From contig JAJAGP010001675.1 of assembly GCA_025084515.1 (NCBI GenBank), positions 1 through 64,000 on the forward strand: a stretch of DNA of 64,000 bases. The letters are read 5' to 3'. The position numbers were made by a program, and so were the translations under genes. This document shows positions 40,959-51,258 of the stretch, in pieces. This DNA comes from Ancistrus triradiatus (lineage: Eukaryota; Chordata; Actinopteri; Siluriformes; Loricariidae). Every line of letters begins with the position of its first letter. The first letter of the stretch is position 1. The notes beneath the pieces are model-generated. The model did no database searches, was not told the origin of the DNA, and worked only from the letters and a program-made list of their open reading frames with translations.

Positions 40959-42595
40959 CACTATGTAACACAAGTTTTGTTCCCAACTTTTTAATGTTAT
41001 ATTCCAATTGCTTATGTCCAAAACAAATAAAAAATTGCTTACATTCATCATAAACTTTGCTTTTGTGACCACGGCAACGAAAATTCTGGATTTTTATTAT
41101 AGAAACAGACGATTTTGCATCTTCTCATTTATACAGTCAGACTAAGAACACTATAGTCATTGCAAATTTACACAGATTACCAAAAAGTGTTCAGAAGTGT
41201 GTAGTTTTCCGAGATTTACGACTACACTGCAAATCAGATTCACGAATCAATCCCCAAATATAGTCGCCCATCATGTTCTTGTTATATTGTCCTTGGTAAC
41301 GGCGTTCAAAGTTCATAATGTCCTGGTGGAAGCGCTCGCCTTGCTCCTCTGAATAAGCTCCCATGTTCTCTTTGAACTTATCAAGATGAGCATCAAGGAT
41401 ATGGATTTGGAGTGACATCCTGCAGCCCATTGCAGCATAGTTCTTTATCAGAGTCTGGACCAGTTGTACATAGTTTTCATCTTTATGATTGCCTAGGAAG
41501 CCGCGAACCACTGCGACAAAACTGTTCCAAGCCCTCTCTCCTTCCTATTCAGCTTCTTGGGAAATTCACTGCAATCTATGATCTTCTTGATTTGTGGTCC
41601 GACGAAGACACCAGCTTTGATCTTTGCTTCAGACAGCTTAGGGAAAAGATCTTGGAGGTAATTGAAAGCTCTCGACTCCTTATCTAGAGCCCTGACAAAT
41701 TGTTTTATGAGCCCCAACTTGATGTGTAGTGGTGGCATCAGCACCTTGCGTGGGTCCACCAGTGGCTCCCACTTTACATTGTTCTTCCCCACAGTGAACT
41801 CTGTCTGCTGAGGCCAGTCCCACATGTGGTAGTGCGCTTTAGTATCCCGGCTGTCCCAAAGGCAAATAAAGCAAGGATACTTAGTAAAACCACCTTGGAG
41901 GCCCATCAGGAATGACACCATTTTGAAATCTCCAATAACTTCCCAGCCATACTCATCATACTTCAAGGCACCTTGCAACATCTTGACACTGGTGTATTCC
42001 TCTTTCAGGTGCACCGAGTGAGCTACAGGAAGAGATGGATACTTGTTCCCATTGTGAAGCAGCACGGCTTTGAGGCTCTTGCATGAGCTGTCTATGAAGA
42101 GACGCCACTCATTCGGGTTACAGGTGATACCTATAGCCTCGAATAGACCGGCCACATTGTTGCAGAAGCACAGAATGAATTCACACCTGTCTGTCTAGGT
42201 CAATTCCCCTTTGTCTGTGATGGCTGTTGCCCACTTACTATGCCATCCCAATCAATTAGATCATGTCTCTCTGTCTCTCAGGAAGGGCTATAGTGGCCCT
42301 ATAGAACTGTAGTTATACAGCTACCTACAATTCTGTACAGTCCCAGAAAGTTCTGGATAATTCTGGACAGTTCTAGAAATTTCTTGATAGTTCTCACAAT
42401 TCCAGAAGCTTCTTAAGTATCTTGAAATATGGTGAATATCCTTAAAAATAGATCAATTTCAAAATATCATTGTGCTGACCACAAAAGCAAGTTTACAGGG
42501 AATAATAACTTTTTTTCTATTCATTGAGGGTACAAACAATCAGGAAAACACACTTAACAACTGGGAAAATTTTTTTTGAAAATTGTTAAATGGTG
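40959..42595 (-). mobile_element. DNA transposon with CACTATGTAACA ends and TTA target duplication
   Basis: The ends CACTATGTAACA (left) and, inverted, CACCATTTAACA (right) are flanked by TTA on both sides. The paralogous site without the element reads GATAGATTATCACTGATTAG at 19543-19562, so length (1637 bases) and target (TTA at 19550-19552) are fixed by comparison. It encodes the interrupted protein at 41191-42155. Three-base targets and CAC termini recall the CACTA group, but the protein is not one I can assign to a known transposase class. Confidence 0.85.
41191..42155 (-). pseudogene. Transposon-encoded protein of unknown class, one frameshift
   Basis: Two overlapping frames make one long protein-like sequence. 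41493-42155 reads AGLFEAIGITCNPNEWRLFI, then YDEYGWEVIGDFKMVSFLMG, CFICLWDSRDTKAHYH and VDPRKVLMPPLHIKLGLIK. 41191-41511 continues with VRGFLGNHKDENYVQLVQTL, HILDAHLDKFKENMGAYSEE and QGERFHQDIMNFERRYQGQY, ending KTTHF. The switch is explained by one extra C in the CCC at 41532-41534. From memory, very similar sequences occur in many animals as multi-copy uncharacterised proteins. His/Asp/Glu-rich blocks (DSRDTKAHYH, EEQGERFHQD) might be catalytic, but that is a guess. The N-terminal part is missing or decayed above 42155. Confidence 0.75.
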
Positions 42596-42598
42596 TTA

Positions 42599-43590
42599 TC
42601 ACTGATTAGGATTTGAATTAATCTGCCTTTGACTCTTTCTCTGCATGTATAGATGTCCCACACCTCAAACCACAAGCCTTTGATCAACAACAGGCAGCAT
42701 CTGTCCACGTCTGAGAAAGTCGTGCAAAGCATGGTCTGAAGATTTTCCAACCACAGAACTATAGTTCATTTAGACCAACAAATTTTCACACCATCGTCAA
42801 GTGAGATACTTCCTCTGCCCGCCTCTGTCAGCTTTCTGTGTTAAAACTACTTTATTTTATCGAAATCCAAGTTATTAAGAACACCTTTTGACCCTGTCAG
42901 AATACCTCAATATCAATAACATTTTCCCTTAGTGATCATAAAATAAATATTCTTTATAGATGGGCTCTTAGCAGGTTTGATACCCTATTTTCTGACTTCA
43001 CCATGTCGGCTTTCTCCAGGTACTTTGGTTTCCTTCCACATTCCAAATACATGTATTAGGTCGACTGGTCTCTCTAAACTGTCCTAGTGTGTGTGTGCAC
43101 TGTCGTGGATTGGTGCCCTGGTTAGAGTTGGTCCCTCCCTTACACACTGTGCTTCCGGTTAGGACCTGACTTCCTGTGGTGGTTTTACCCAGTGAGAAAC
43201 ACATCTATCTGCATCTGACCACCAGCTTATTTAGTCACAAGCCCTTGCTGCACTAAAACCACACAATCACCTTTTATGCCTTTTCCTTTGCAGGCACATA
43301 CCCTCATCTACATTTGAATTTCCAAGGTTTCCTGAATTAGCAATAATAATTAGGTAAAATTAAACATTGGACTCCTATTATTGTAGATTGAATAAACAAA
43401 TGAATCAGAAGATGGCATAGAAAAAGGTTGAAAGTCATACTTTTGGCTATAGTGTACTGGAGTGATGGTAAATACCCTCATTTAATTTCATCTCAGTAAT
43501 CTAGACAATGTAGCTAACAGTCATCATGCTAATGAAAGATACATGAAACAGCAACTTTTATTGCTCTTGTAATGGATTTTATTTAGCAGG
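42599..43590. other. Duplication arm and SINE-like scraps upstream of gene B
   Basis: 42599-43051 continues the unit-B arm. GTGTGTGTGCACTGTCGTGGATTGG near 43089 is a fragment of a common fish repeat. No gene is seen. Confidence 0.5.
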
Positions 43591-43780
43591 TTTTCATCAT
43601 CTCTGTAGCCAAATACAATACAGCACCTTTTATTCACTATGTTGTTGTTTTGTGCTGACATGAAATAAAACAAGTTATTATTGTTGATATTTATTTAGAT
43701 GTTTCTGTATATTGTAACATTATTATCATCTGTATAGAGCAGAATAATATAAACATTATTGATATCTTCCACCCCCATAC

Positions 43781-43854
43781 ACACTCCACACCCCTACACT
43801 CGTATATTCTGCATTTCCTGACATTACCTTTTGATCTCTCACTACAGTACAGAG
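43781..43854 (+). promoter_or_regulatory. Conserved proximal 5' flank of Ig gene B
   Basis: Counterpart of 22471-22549: CACACCCCTACACTCGTATATTC, TTTCCTGACATTACC and CTACAGTACAGAG directly before the ATG. Probable core promoter and 5' UTR, judged by conservation between the paralogs. Confidence 0.45.
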
Positions 43855-46566
43855 ATGGGGCAGGTTATGCTCATGTTTGTGTTTCTTCTTGCACTGGGTA
43901 AGTGCTTAGAACCTTATTTATTACTTTACTAAATTGCTGTAGTCGAAATGTGTTGTATAATCACAGTGTGAACACTACTTCAGACTGGATTACATCACTG
44001 ATTAATGCAGTTCCAATAAAAAACAGTAATATAAATTACTTATTAGGATGTTAAAGCTTTCTCTGAGCTTGTGAGTCAGTTGTGAGTCTGTTGTTGAGTT
44101 TCAGTAATGACATGTTAGTGAGATCCCAGAAGTTGAATCTGTTCATCTGGACAATAAGGTTTTGTGGGAGATACGTTTTGGCCCTCATCCAAGTGACTCA
44201 AACCAGCGTTCCTCCCTATCAAGTATGTGCACATCTTCATCCTTGAAAAAGTTCCACTGGCCTGTAGGTGGGTGTAAACCGCAGAGTCCTGGCCTGATGA
44301 GGTAGCTCCTCTATGTTATCTGTTTTGCAATCCTCCCGGCTACACTACATTACTCTGTTTGTGCTGGGGGACCCGATCCGTGGGGTGGACCTGTTTCTGG
44401 TATAGCGTGTTTCGAGGTTTGAAACCCTCAGAGACGCGGTGTTTGGAAAATCAGAAAAAATTGGAGATATTTTATGTTTTGTCTGATCTGATCAACTTCA
44501 TTTCATTTGTTAATAAACATTCATTCCTGCATTTCAGGCCTCAAACACATTCCAAAAAAAGTTGAAAAAATCATGGACGTCCCTGATAAAGTAGTCTTGA
44601 AGGCAGTTTATGTTGCTCTAAAATCTCAGTGTTCTTTTCTGCATTAATGCTGCATCACAGAAGTGTAAATGACCTTTACCAAGGGCCCTGATCCGACCCC
44701 ATACCATAGCAGAGCCTGGTTTTTGGACTTGTTCCTCATAATAGTCTGGATGGTCCTTTTTTCGTCTTTGGTCCAGCGTACACGGCGTCCATTTTTACCA
44801 AAAAAGATCTGTTATACTGATGGGTCTGAGCACAATTCCCGTTTCCATTGGGTGATGGGTCCATCCCAGATTCCTCCGAGCCCAGAGAAGTCGACCCACT
44901 TCTGGACATGGTTATAACATAAGGCTTCTGTTTTTAGCACAGTAACATTTTAAGTGGTATTTGGGAATGTAACTCTGTATTGTAAAGCTTGATAAAGGTT
45001 TGATAAAGGAATCCCTTGTCCATGTGGTTCTATCAGCTATTGATGAATGACGGTTCTTGATGCAGTGCCGTCTGATTGAGCGGAGATCACCCCTCTTCAG
45101 TTTAGGCTTGTGCCCTTACCCTTTATGCACTGATATTCCTCTAGATTCCTTGAATCGTTTAATGATGTTATGCACTGTAGAGGGAGAAATATTTAAATAC
45201 CTTCCAGTCTTTCTTTGAGGAATATTGTTTCTAAACATTTCAATCATTTTCTTTTGGATTTTTTGATAAACTGAAGATCCTCTGATCATCTTTACTCCTC
45301 AAAGACTCAGCCTTTCATGGATGCTGCTTTTGTACCAAATCATATAATCTCCTGTTTGAAATCACGTCATTATTTAGGTTTTTTACATAATTACTAGCCC
45401 TAAATTGACCCATCCCAACTTTTGTTTCAGGCCTGAAATGCAGGAATGGATGTTTATTAACAAATGAAATGAAGTTGACCGAAAAACAATGAAATATCTC
45501 AGGTTCATACTGTCTGCAATGAAATACAAGTCAAAGGAAATATAAGGAACACTGCATTTTTTAAATTTGCATTTTCCATATCATCCCAGCTTTTTCTGAT
45601 TTGGGGTTGTAGATTAATCAGTTGAAAGTATAACTAATTTACTGAAATTACTCATACAGTATATAGATTTTTGTTATTTTATGAATGAGCTGTTTGTTTG
45701 TGTGTTGGGTTGCAGGTTTGCTCTCAGAGACTCTGTGCTCTGTAACTTTGGCGGTTGATCCTGGAGAGAACGTTACCCTGTGGTGCCAACATGACCTGAA
45801 TTATGGAGGTTATATCTTCTGGTTTAAGAATACAACCATTTCAGTACCACATCTACTTGGGTGCAAACAGTTTGCATCAACTTCTCGAACACAGAATTGC
45901 TTTTTCTTACCTGAAAGTGAGAGAATATTAATGTCTGTTGATGGAAAGAACACGTCTCTGACCATAAGAGCCGTAAATGTCTCTGATACCGGGTTCTATT
46001 ACTGCAGCTTCTGTTATATGGATACAAAGGAAAAACTTACCCTCAGAGACTCGAGCTATTTACAAGTGAAAGGTACATTTCTGCTGTCTAAGCTGGATTA
46101 AAGGATTTGAGATGGTAATGATTATAAATATATAATTAATATTTGTTTCAGAAGGAAATCAAACGCTTATTCAGAACCTGGATGGAGCAAAAGGTTTGTA
46201 GTTTCTCTGAAAAATTAAACATGTCCTCATCGTGTCACATTCTTATATATCTTAACTGTGGATTTAAATGTTAAATGTGTTTATTTTATTCTTTAAGGTG
46301 CTGATGTGTTCTTCATGCACAATGTAATAATTGGTGCAATGATTGCGATTCTTTTCTTTATCCTGGTCTTCATGTCACTGAAACGCAGAAACAGGTAAAA
46401 ACACGGATACTACATGAGGTGAACTGTTACTGTAAAGGTTCATGAGTCATAAAAAATTAATATGTTAAATATGATGCTGGAAATACAATGTATGCATAAC
46501 GTGGCAAGCTGAGTGAAATGTTCTTTGTTTTTGTTGATTAGATTTAGCTGCAGGACCAAATCATGA
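43855..46566 (+). CDS. Ig V-type membrane protein, paralog B (five exons)
   Basis: Exons: 43855-43897 (signal MGQVMLMFVFLLALG), 45716-46072 (V-type Ig), 46152-46193 (14-residue stalk), 46298-46394 (membrane), 46554-46566 or 46542-46566 (tail, stop TGA at 46564). All phases agree, giving about 183 residues. Features: C38 (VTLWC), W50, C111 (DTGFYYC), extra C64, C76 and C114; sequons at N33, N53, N93, N102 and N136; stalk EGNQTLIQNLDGAK; membrane helix about 151-174 without charges, then KRRNRTKS. No tyrosine motif in the tail. The protein should sit at the cell surface as a type I protein. Intron 1 holds a Penelope-like fragment and an antisense Tc1 element; the other introns are short. No mammalian ortholog recognised; nearest in layout are CD300/pIgR-like and NILT-like fish proteins. 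Of the two paralogs this is the better candidate for a working gene. Confidence 0.82.
44100..44440 (-). mobile_element. Penelope-like element fragment in intron 1 of gene B
   Basis: The antisense sequence matches the 3' part of the Penelope-like element at 51800-52200 (GGACCCGATCCGTGGGGTGGA, CCACTGGCCTGTAGGTGGGTG, GCAGAGTCCTGGCCTGATG). AGAAGTTGAATCTGTTCATC at its edge also appears at 63911. Confidence 0.75.
44536..45614 (-). mobile_element. Tc1-like element in intron 1 of gene B, antisense
   Basis: Read on the minus strand: 5' leader (45300-45360), helix-turn-helix (about 45100-45290), DDE-region fragments (44670-44900), then the end CAAACACATTCCAAAAAAAG. The frames are broken. The same family sits in intron 1 of gene A (22787-23885), where it has an inverted partial duplication. 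Confidence 0.75.
45716..46072 (+). other. Ig gene B, V-type domain exon
   Basis: 357 bases, borders GGTTGCAG/GTTTGC and GAAAG/GTACAT, phase 1 to phase 1. It encodes LLSETLCSVTLAVDPGENV, then IFWFKNTTISVPHLLGC, then SLTIRAVNVSDTGFYYC. The pattern of C, W, DxGxYYC defines a V-type Ig fold. Confidence 0.93.
46152..46193 (+). other. Ig gene B, stalk exon
   Basis: 42 bases between TTTGTTTCAG and GTTTGTAG, encoding EGNQTLIQNLDGAK with one N-glycosylation sequon. Phase 1 at both ends, so its loss, as in gene A, keeps the frame. Confidence 0.7.
46298..46394 (+). other. Ig gene B, membrane exon
   Basis: Borders TTCTTTAAG/GTGCTG and AACAG/GTAAAA. It encodes GADVFFMHNVIIGAMIAILF and FILVFMSLKRRN, a single membrane helix followed by a basic cluster. 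Confidence 0.88.
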
Positions 46567-46599
46567 GGTAAATATGACATCGTCTTTAAATATTAGAGT

Positions 46600-47115
46600 T
46601 GTAAATCTAATCAGAGTTTGGAGCGGCCATAAAGAACGACTCTCGGGTGGTCTCAAAGAGATTCTGAAAAACACTCCAACAGCTCTGGGCTGTCCAAGCT
46701 GTGCTTAGCATCGAGGGTGACTCTCGACTGAGCGTATTGTCTGGCATTGGAAGGAGTACTTTGAGGTTCTCTTAAACTCAAGAGACATGCCTCCTTAGCA
46801 GGAGGTAGGGCCAGGGCTGCCTGGGGTGTCAGACTCCATTTCCTTGGCTGAAGTCATTGAGGTAGCTGGAAGTTGAGGTGGTTCGGGTATCTGATAAAGA
46901 TGCCTCTTGGGAGCCTCCTACTAGAGGCGTATAAGGCACGGCCAACTGGGAGGAGGCCCCGGGGTGGACCCAGGACTCGCTGGAGGGATTATATCTCCCA
47001 GCTGACCTGACAGCGGCTGGGCATCCCTCAGGACGAGCTGGTAGAAGTTACGGGGGACAGACACGCCTGGGCTTGGCCTGCTGCCACCCTGACCCTGATA
47101 TAGATAAGCGAGAAA
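46600..47115 (+). mobile_element. Rex-like LINE 3' end
   Basis: The sequence GAAGTTGAGGTGGTTCGGGTATCTG, then CCTACTAGAGGCGTATAAGGC, then GGTGGACCCAGGACTCGCTGG and ATTATATCTCCCAGCTGACC is the 3' coding end of a Rex1/Rex3-type fish LINE (WRDYIS region). It lies just after the last Ig B exon and has no open frame. Confidence 0.8.
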
Positions 47116-47264
47116 AAAAGAAGAAGATGTAAACCTAATTGAAATGTATCTGATAAATGATTGAACAATGATTTATAAATTGTAGCCTTTTTGCCCTTTA
47201 TGATATTAGAGAGATTTTTAGATTGAATTTTGATTTTAAAGTGAATTTTTGAGTGCCCAAATAA

Positions 47265-47408
47265 CCTACGGCATGTCTTTGGAATAAACCCATGCAGTTA
47301 GAGAGGACATGCAAACTCCACCCAGGCAGAGTCCTGAGTCGGGATCAATCCAGGGATCTCTGGAGCTGTGAGGCGACCGCGCTAACCACATGCGCCACCG
47401 TGCCACCC
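47265..47408 (-). mobile_element. tRNA-derived SINE, antisense
   Basis: The minus strand reads GGTGGCGCATGTGGTTAGCG, CGGTCGCCTCACAGC and then GGATTGATCCC, close to A and B boxes, followed by the body GTTTGCATGTCCTCTC. Confidence 0.8.
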
Positions 47409-49383
47409 CTGTGCTCTGTATTTTCTCTACATCTAAATTATTTATTTACTTATTAATTTTTGTACGGATCCTGCGAAGCTGAGCATATCTATCCTGTAGA
47501 TGTAAATCTGACAAAAATATGACAGAAATGCTAAAGTTATATCAGTAAATGCAGTGACAGTTCTAAAACAGTTTATCAATCATAACATGAGATTATTTTA
47601 TGAATAGAATATGTAACTTACTGAACCTCCATTTCTTACTGCTCTATCAACTCCAGAAAAACCCCACAATGAACTTTAAAATTAGTACCTTAGAATGTAT
47701 TAGCCATGTCTCTTAGGATGCCTTTATTTAGTTACATCATCATTAGGACTAAAAAACATGACTTAAACAGGCCATGATGTTCTCAGTGACTATTCAAAGT
47801 GCTTCCTCTACTGAATGAGCTGTGCTGTTCTGACTCCTCCTTGAGGAGAACTGCTGTAATTGTTTTATAGTTCTATCGTCTCTGAGATTCCTTTCCTTGC
47901 AGGATCTTGAATTTTGCTGCAGTACAGACCTATGATCAAGCCAAAAAGCATCCCGATCTCCCCAATCTAGTTTCCATTATCGAATGAAAGTCAAGATGGT
48001 GTTATAATAGGCCAACTTTCCTGTTTATATAGACATGCAATACACTTTTATACAGTACATTGTCAAAATAAATAAATCGTTCTATATTCTATAATCTCGC
48101 TTTCAGAACCATGAATCAGAACTTTGTGTGGTGTTGTGTTCTCCACTCAAGTTACTCGCTTGTAAATGTTTGTGCTATAAGAATAATAATGTAAATAAAA
48201 TGAGAGCAATCTTCTCCACTCTGTGACAGCAAGGTTATTCTACTGCTTTCTCTTTTAATTAAGCATCAAAGCGCTTTATTACTCCGGAATATATTATTGG
48301 TTGAATTGTGTGTCTGTCAAAGTAAGTGAGAGTTGGACTAACAAACACCACCACCTTCTCTTGTACTGGATTGTATTCAGCAGATTTTCCTCATCTATGA
48401 TATGTGGGGGAGTAAATCACAAGACAGGAGCAAACTCTTTAGTAGATTTTTAATGAAATCTCTTTTCATTTTCAACAACTTTCATTCATCTCTAGTACAC
48501 TCGGCTTACTCTACTACTGCACTCATCTCTCGTTCACATCCTCCTAGAGCCCTCCAGTGGACAGGAGAAGTAACGACTTACAGCACACAGTATTAAGACT
48601 CTTTACATACGCAACTCTACAAACACAACAACTCCCCCGTTACTCATGAAAGCATTAGTACATCATTATGAACTTACCATATCTTAAGCACACGGACTAC
48701 ACTCAGAAAAATGTTTGTACAATACAAATGTGCTTCAAAATCAAGCATGTATAATGCTTAAGTTAAGGTATTACTTAAAACATTGTAATAAGCAATAAAT
48801 GTCAAAACACAACAATCTGTAGGCAAGTATTAAACTAAAGTGGGTTGAAATACCCAGAACTAAAAACTGTAATAACTCACATTTCCGTTACTATCACCTT
48901 AAGTCAAATTCAGATTAGCATTATTTGTATTTCTCAGTAGTGACTTAAATCTTTATTTGACATTGTTTTCAGCCAGGGCAGCAATCTGCCTGCTCTTCTG
49001 TTCTCACATGGAAAGGCTTTCGTATGCACTCCTTACCACCAGCGTTGATAAGGTGGAATGCTTTGCACCTCTTTTGGAGATTTTTATTAATCGCTTCAAT
49101 TTTCTTAATTGCTTTATTAATGTTTTTCTTCACGTATTGACCCCTATGCATTGTACTTCATTCTGTGTTATATTTTGACTAGCTACTTGAGATGTGCTCT
49201 GTGTGGTCCCATGAGAAATTGTAAACATTTCGGCGTGTCAGCATTATCAAGGGTGCTTATCACTCTTGCACCTGTGGATTCATAGTGAGAATGATCATCA
49301 ATCCTCAGCCAGGCTGTGAGAATGCCCAGACCCAAACTGAACTTTAGTAACTTGTACAGAGACGCACACACTTAAGTCACTAG
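47409..49383. other. No gene recognised
   Basis: A/T-rich intergenic DNA. I see no further Ig exon downstream of gene B and no MHC exon. Confidence 0.5.
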
Positions 49384-49680
49384 GGGGGTATTTCAGAAAG
49401 CAGGTTTAACAAACTCTGAGTTCAAACCTGAACTCTGGGTTGACTAACTCTGAACGGTCAAACTCAGAATTTTCGGTTTCAAAACGGGATAACATTTAGT
49501 TCAGTCAACTCCGAGTTACTTTAAGCCTGAGTAAAGCTCGTGCACGAAAAGATACAAAGCCCTCATCAATGGACTGCAGATAACACGGATCAGCAGGCAA
49601 TGGGAGAAAAAAACGGGCTCAATCCTCACACTTCAACCCAGTGGAGTTAGAAATAAGTGCGTATAGATAATATGAGCATA
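49384..49680. mobile_element. Harbinger-like MITE fragment
   Basis: GGGGGTATTTCAGAAAGCAGG, TTTAACAAACTCTGAGTTC and CTCTGGGTTGACTAACTCTGA form a typical Harbinger-type terminus. The same terminus occurs at 50863. Confidence 0.65.
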
Positions 49681-49914
49681 TATTTAAGGGAAAAAAAATA
49701 AAACACAAAAATGAAACACAAAATATAGTTCAAACAGGTAAGATATAATATTATGACATGCAATCGTTATGATGTTTAGCTACCCTACATAATTAAATAA
49801 TATTCAGTGGTTATGTCATGTATGTAAGTAGCTAGTGAAATTCCCTAAGAGAGAAAAAGAGTAAATTGTTCAGCCATTCCAACACGGACAGCATTTCATA
49901 TTACCTGTTTGAAA

Positions 49915-50598
49915 GCAACACCTGAAGTTTGTGAACCCTTTAGAATTTTAAATATTTCTGCATAAATATGACTTAAAACATCCTCAGATTTTCACACAAG
50001 TTCTAAAAGTAGATAAAGAGAACCCAGTTAAACAAACGAGACAAAAATATTATATTTGGTATTTATTTATTGAGGAAAATGATCCAATATTACATATTAG
50101 TGAGTGGGAAAAGAATGAGAACCTTTGCTTTCAGTATCTGGTGTGACCCCCCTGTGCAGCAATAACTGCAGCTAAACGTTTCCTGTAGCTGTTGATCAGT
50201 CTTGGAAGAATTTTAGCCCATTCCTCCGTACAGAACAGCTTCAGCTCTGGGATGTTGGTGGGTTTTCTCACGTTAACTGCTCGCTTCAGGTCCTTCCACA
50301 ACATTTCCATTGGATTAAGGTCAGGACTTTGATTTATCCATTCCAAAACATGAACTTTATTCTTCTGTAACCATTCTTTGGTAGAACGGCTTGTGTGCTT
50401 AGGGTCGTTGTCTTGCTGCATGACCCACCTTCTCTTGGGATTCAGTTCATGGACAGATGTCCTGACATTTTCCTTTAGAATTCTCTGATATAATTCTGAA
50501 TTCATTGTTCCATCAATGATGGCAAGCCGTTTTGGCCCAGATGCAGCAAAACAGGCCCAAACCATGATACTACCACCACCATATCCACGGAGTGTCAT
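49915..50598 (-). mobile_element. Tc1-like transposon, 5' truncated
   Basis: The terminus near 49920 (GAAGTTTGTGAACCCTTTAG) and the 3' half of a transposase gene on the minus strand. The other terminus is missing; the element joins a Harbinger-like repeat at about 50598. Confidence 0.85.
50131..50598 (-). pseudogene. Tc1-like transposase C-terminal fragment
   Basis: An open frame of 155 codons: GGGSIMVWACFAASGPKRLA, then RRWVMQQDNDPKHTSRSTKE with the second catalytic Asp (QQDNDPKH), then NQSPDLNPMEMLWKDLKRAV with the catalytic Glu position, ending RLAAVIAAQGGHTRY. The N-terminal DNA-binding domain and first Asp are missing, so it is inactive, but this half is well kept and the element is one of the younger ones here. 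Confidence 0.9.
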
Positions 50599-51000
50599 AT
50601 GAGCAACTGAGAGCGGAGAAGATTAAGATAAATGATGGACAGTGCTGAGAAACGCTAAGGCTCGCACAGATCATCATCAGGGAACGAGGAAACATTAAAG
50701 CGGGGTCTGATCAGCCTCTCCAGACGGAGATTTCTCCCCAGTGTTTCTGCTTCGATGTGAGAAACTCAGGGTTAGTTGAAGTAAACCTGCTAGCGAGCAG
50801 CTTAGCTTCACGGAGTATGTTGCCGGAGTAACTGACTCCAAGTTTCCGTAAACTTCAGGGGGTATTTCAGAAAGCAGGTTTAGTGAAAACTCAGAGTTAG
50901 TTGACTCAGAGTTTACGGATACTCTAGGTTTTCGGTTTCACAAAGCAAGTTCAGCGTAACATGGGGTCAGTTACTCCGGCAACATACATGTCTTTATTCA
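50599..51000. mobile_element. Harbinger-like element, empty-site partner of 18835-19434
   Basis: It matches 18835-19380 without the 272-base MITE. GCGGGGTCTGATCAGCCTCTC at about 50700 is the undisturbed target. A second terminus GGGGGTATTTCAGAAAGCAGG starts at about 50863. Confidence 0.7.
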
Positions 51001-51258
51001 GAAATATAACATTAAATAACAGAGCAAATAAGTGCTTACAATAAATGAATAAAATTTTTTATTTATTAATAAATTAAAATGACAAATTAAATAATAAAAA
51101 AAAAAATAAGTGCATCTCTGATGCAAACACTACATACAAACTCATTCACTCCCTTTCTTTAGGAACTTTGCATAGCAATCCAAAAATGTTATCATGTCAA
51201 CATGCTCCTGGCTAAAGCTGGCTCTCTTTTTTAGAGACTATGGCCCTGTCCACACGAA

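Larger units (their letters stand above)
40848..43051 (+). repeat. Segmental duplication, left arm of unit B
   Basis: Homologous to 19435-19977, with a transposon inserted at 40959-42595. Similarity resumes between the two units at TCATCATCTCTGTAGCCAAA (21575 and about 43592) and again through both Ig genes, so the whole Ig gene with its upstream region was duplicated in direct orientation. Confidence 0.85.

Noticed and set aside
41412..41687. Open frame on the + strand of 91 codons
   Set aside because: It is a shadow of the transposon protein on the minus strand.
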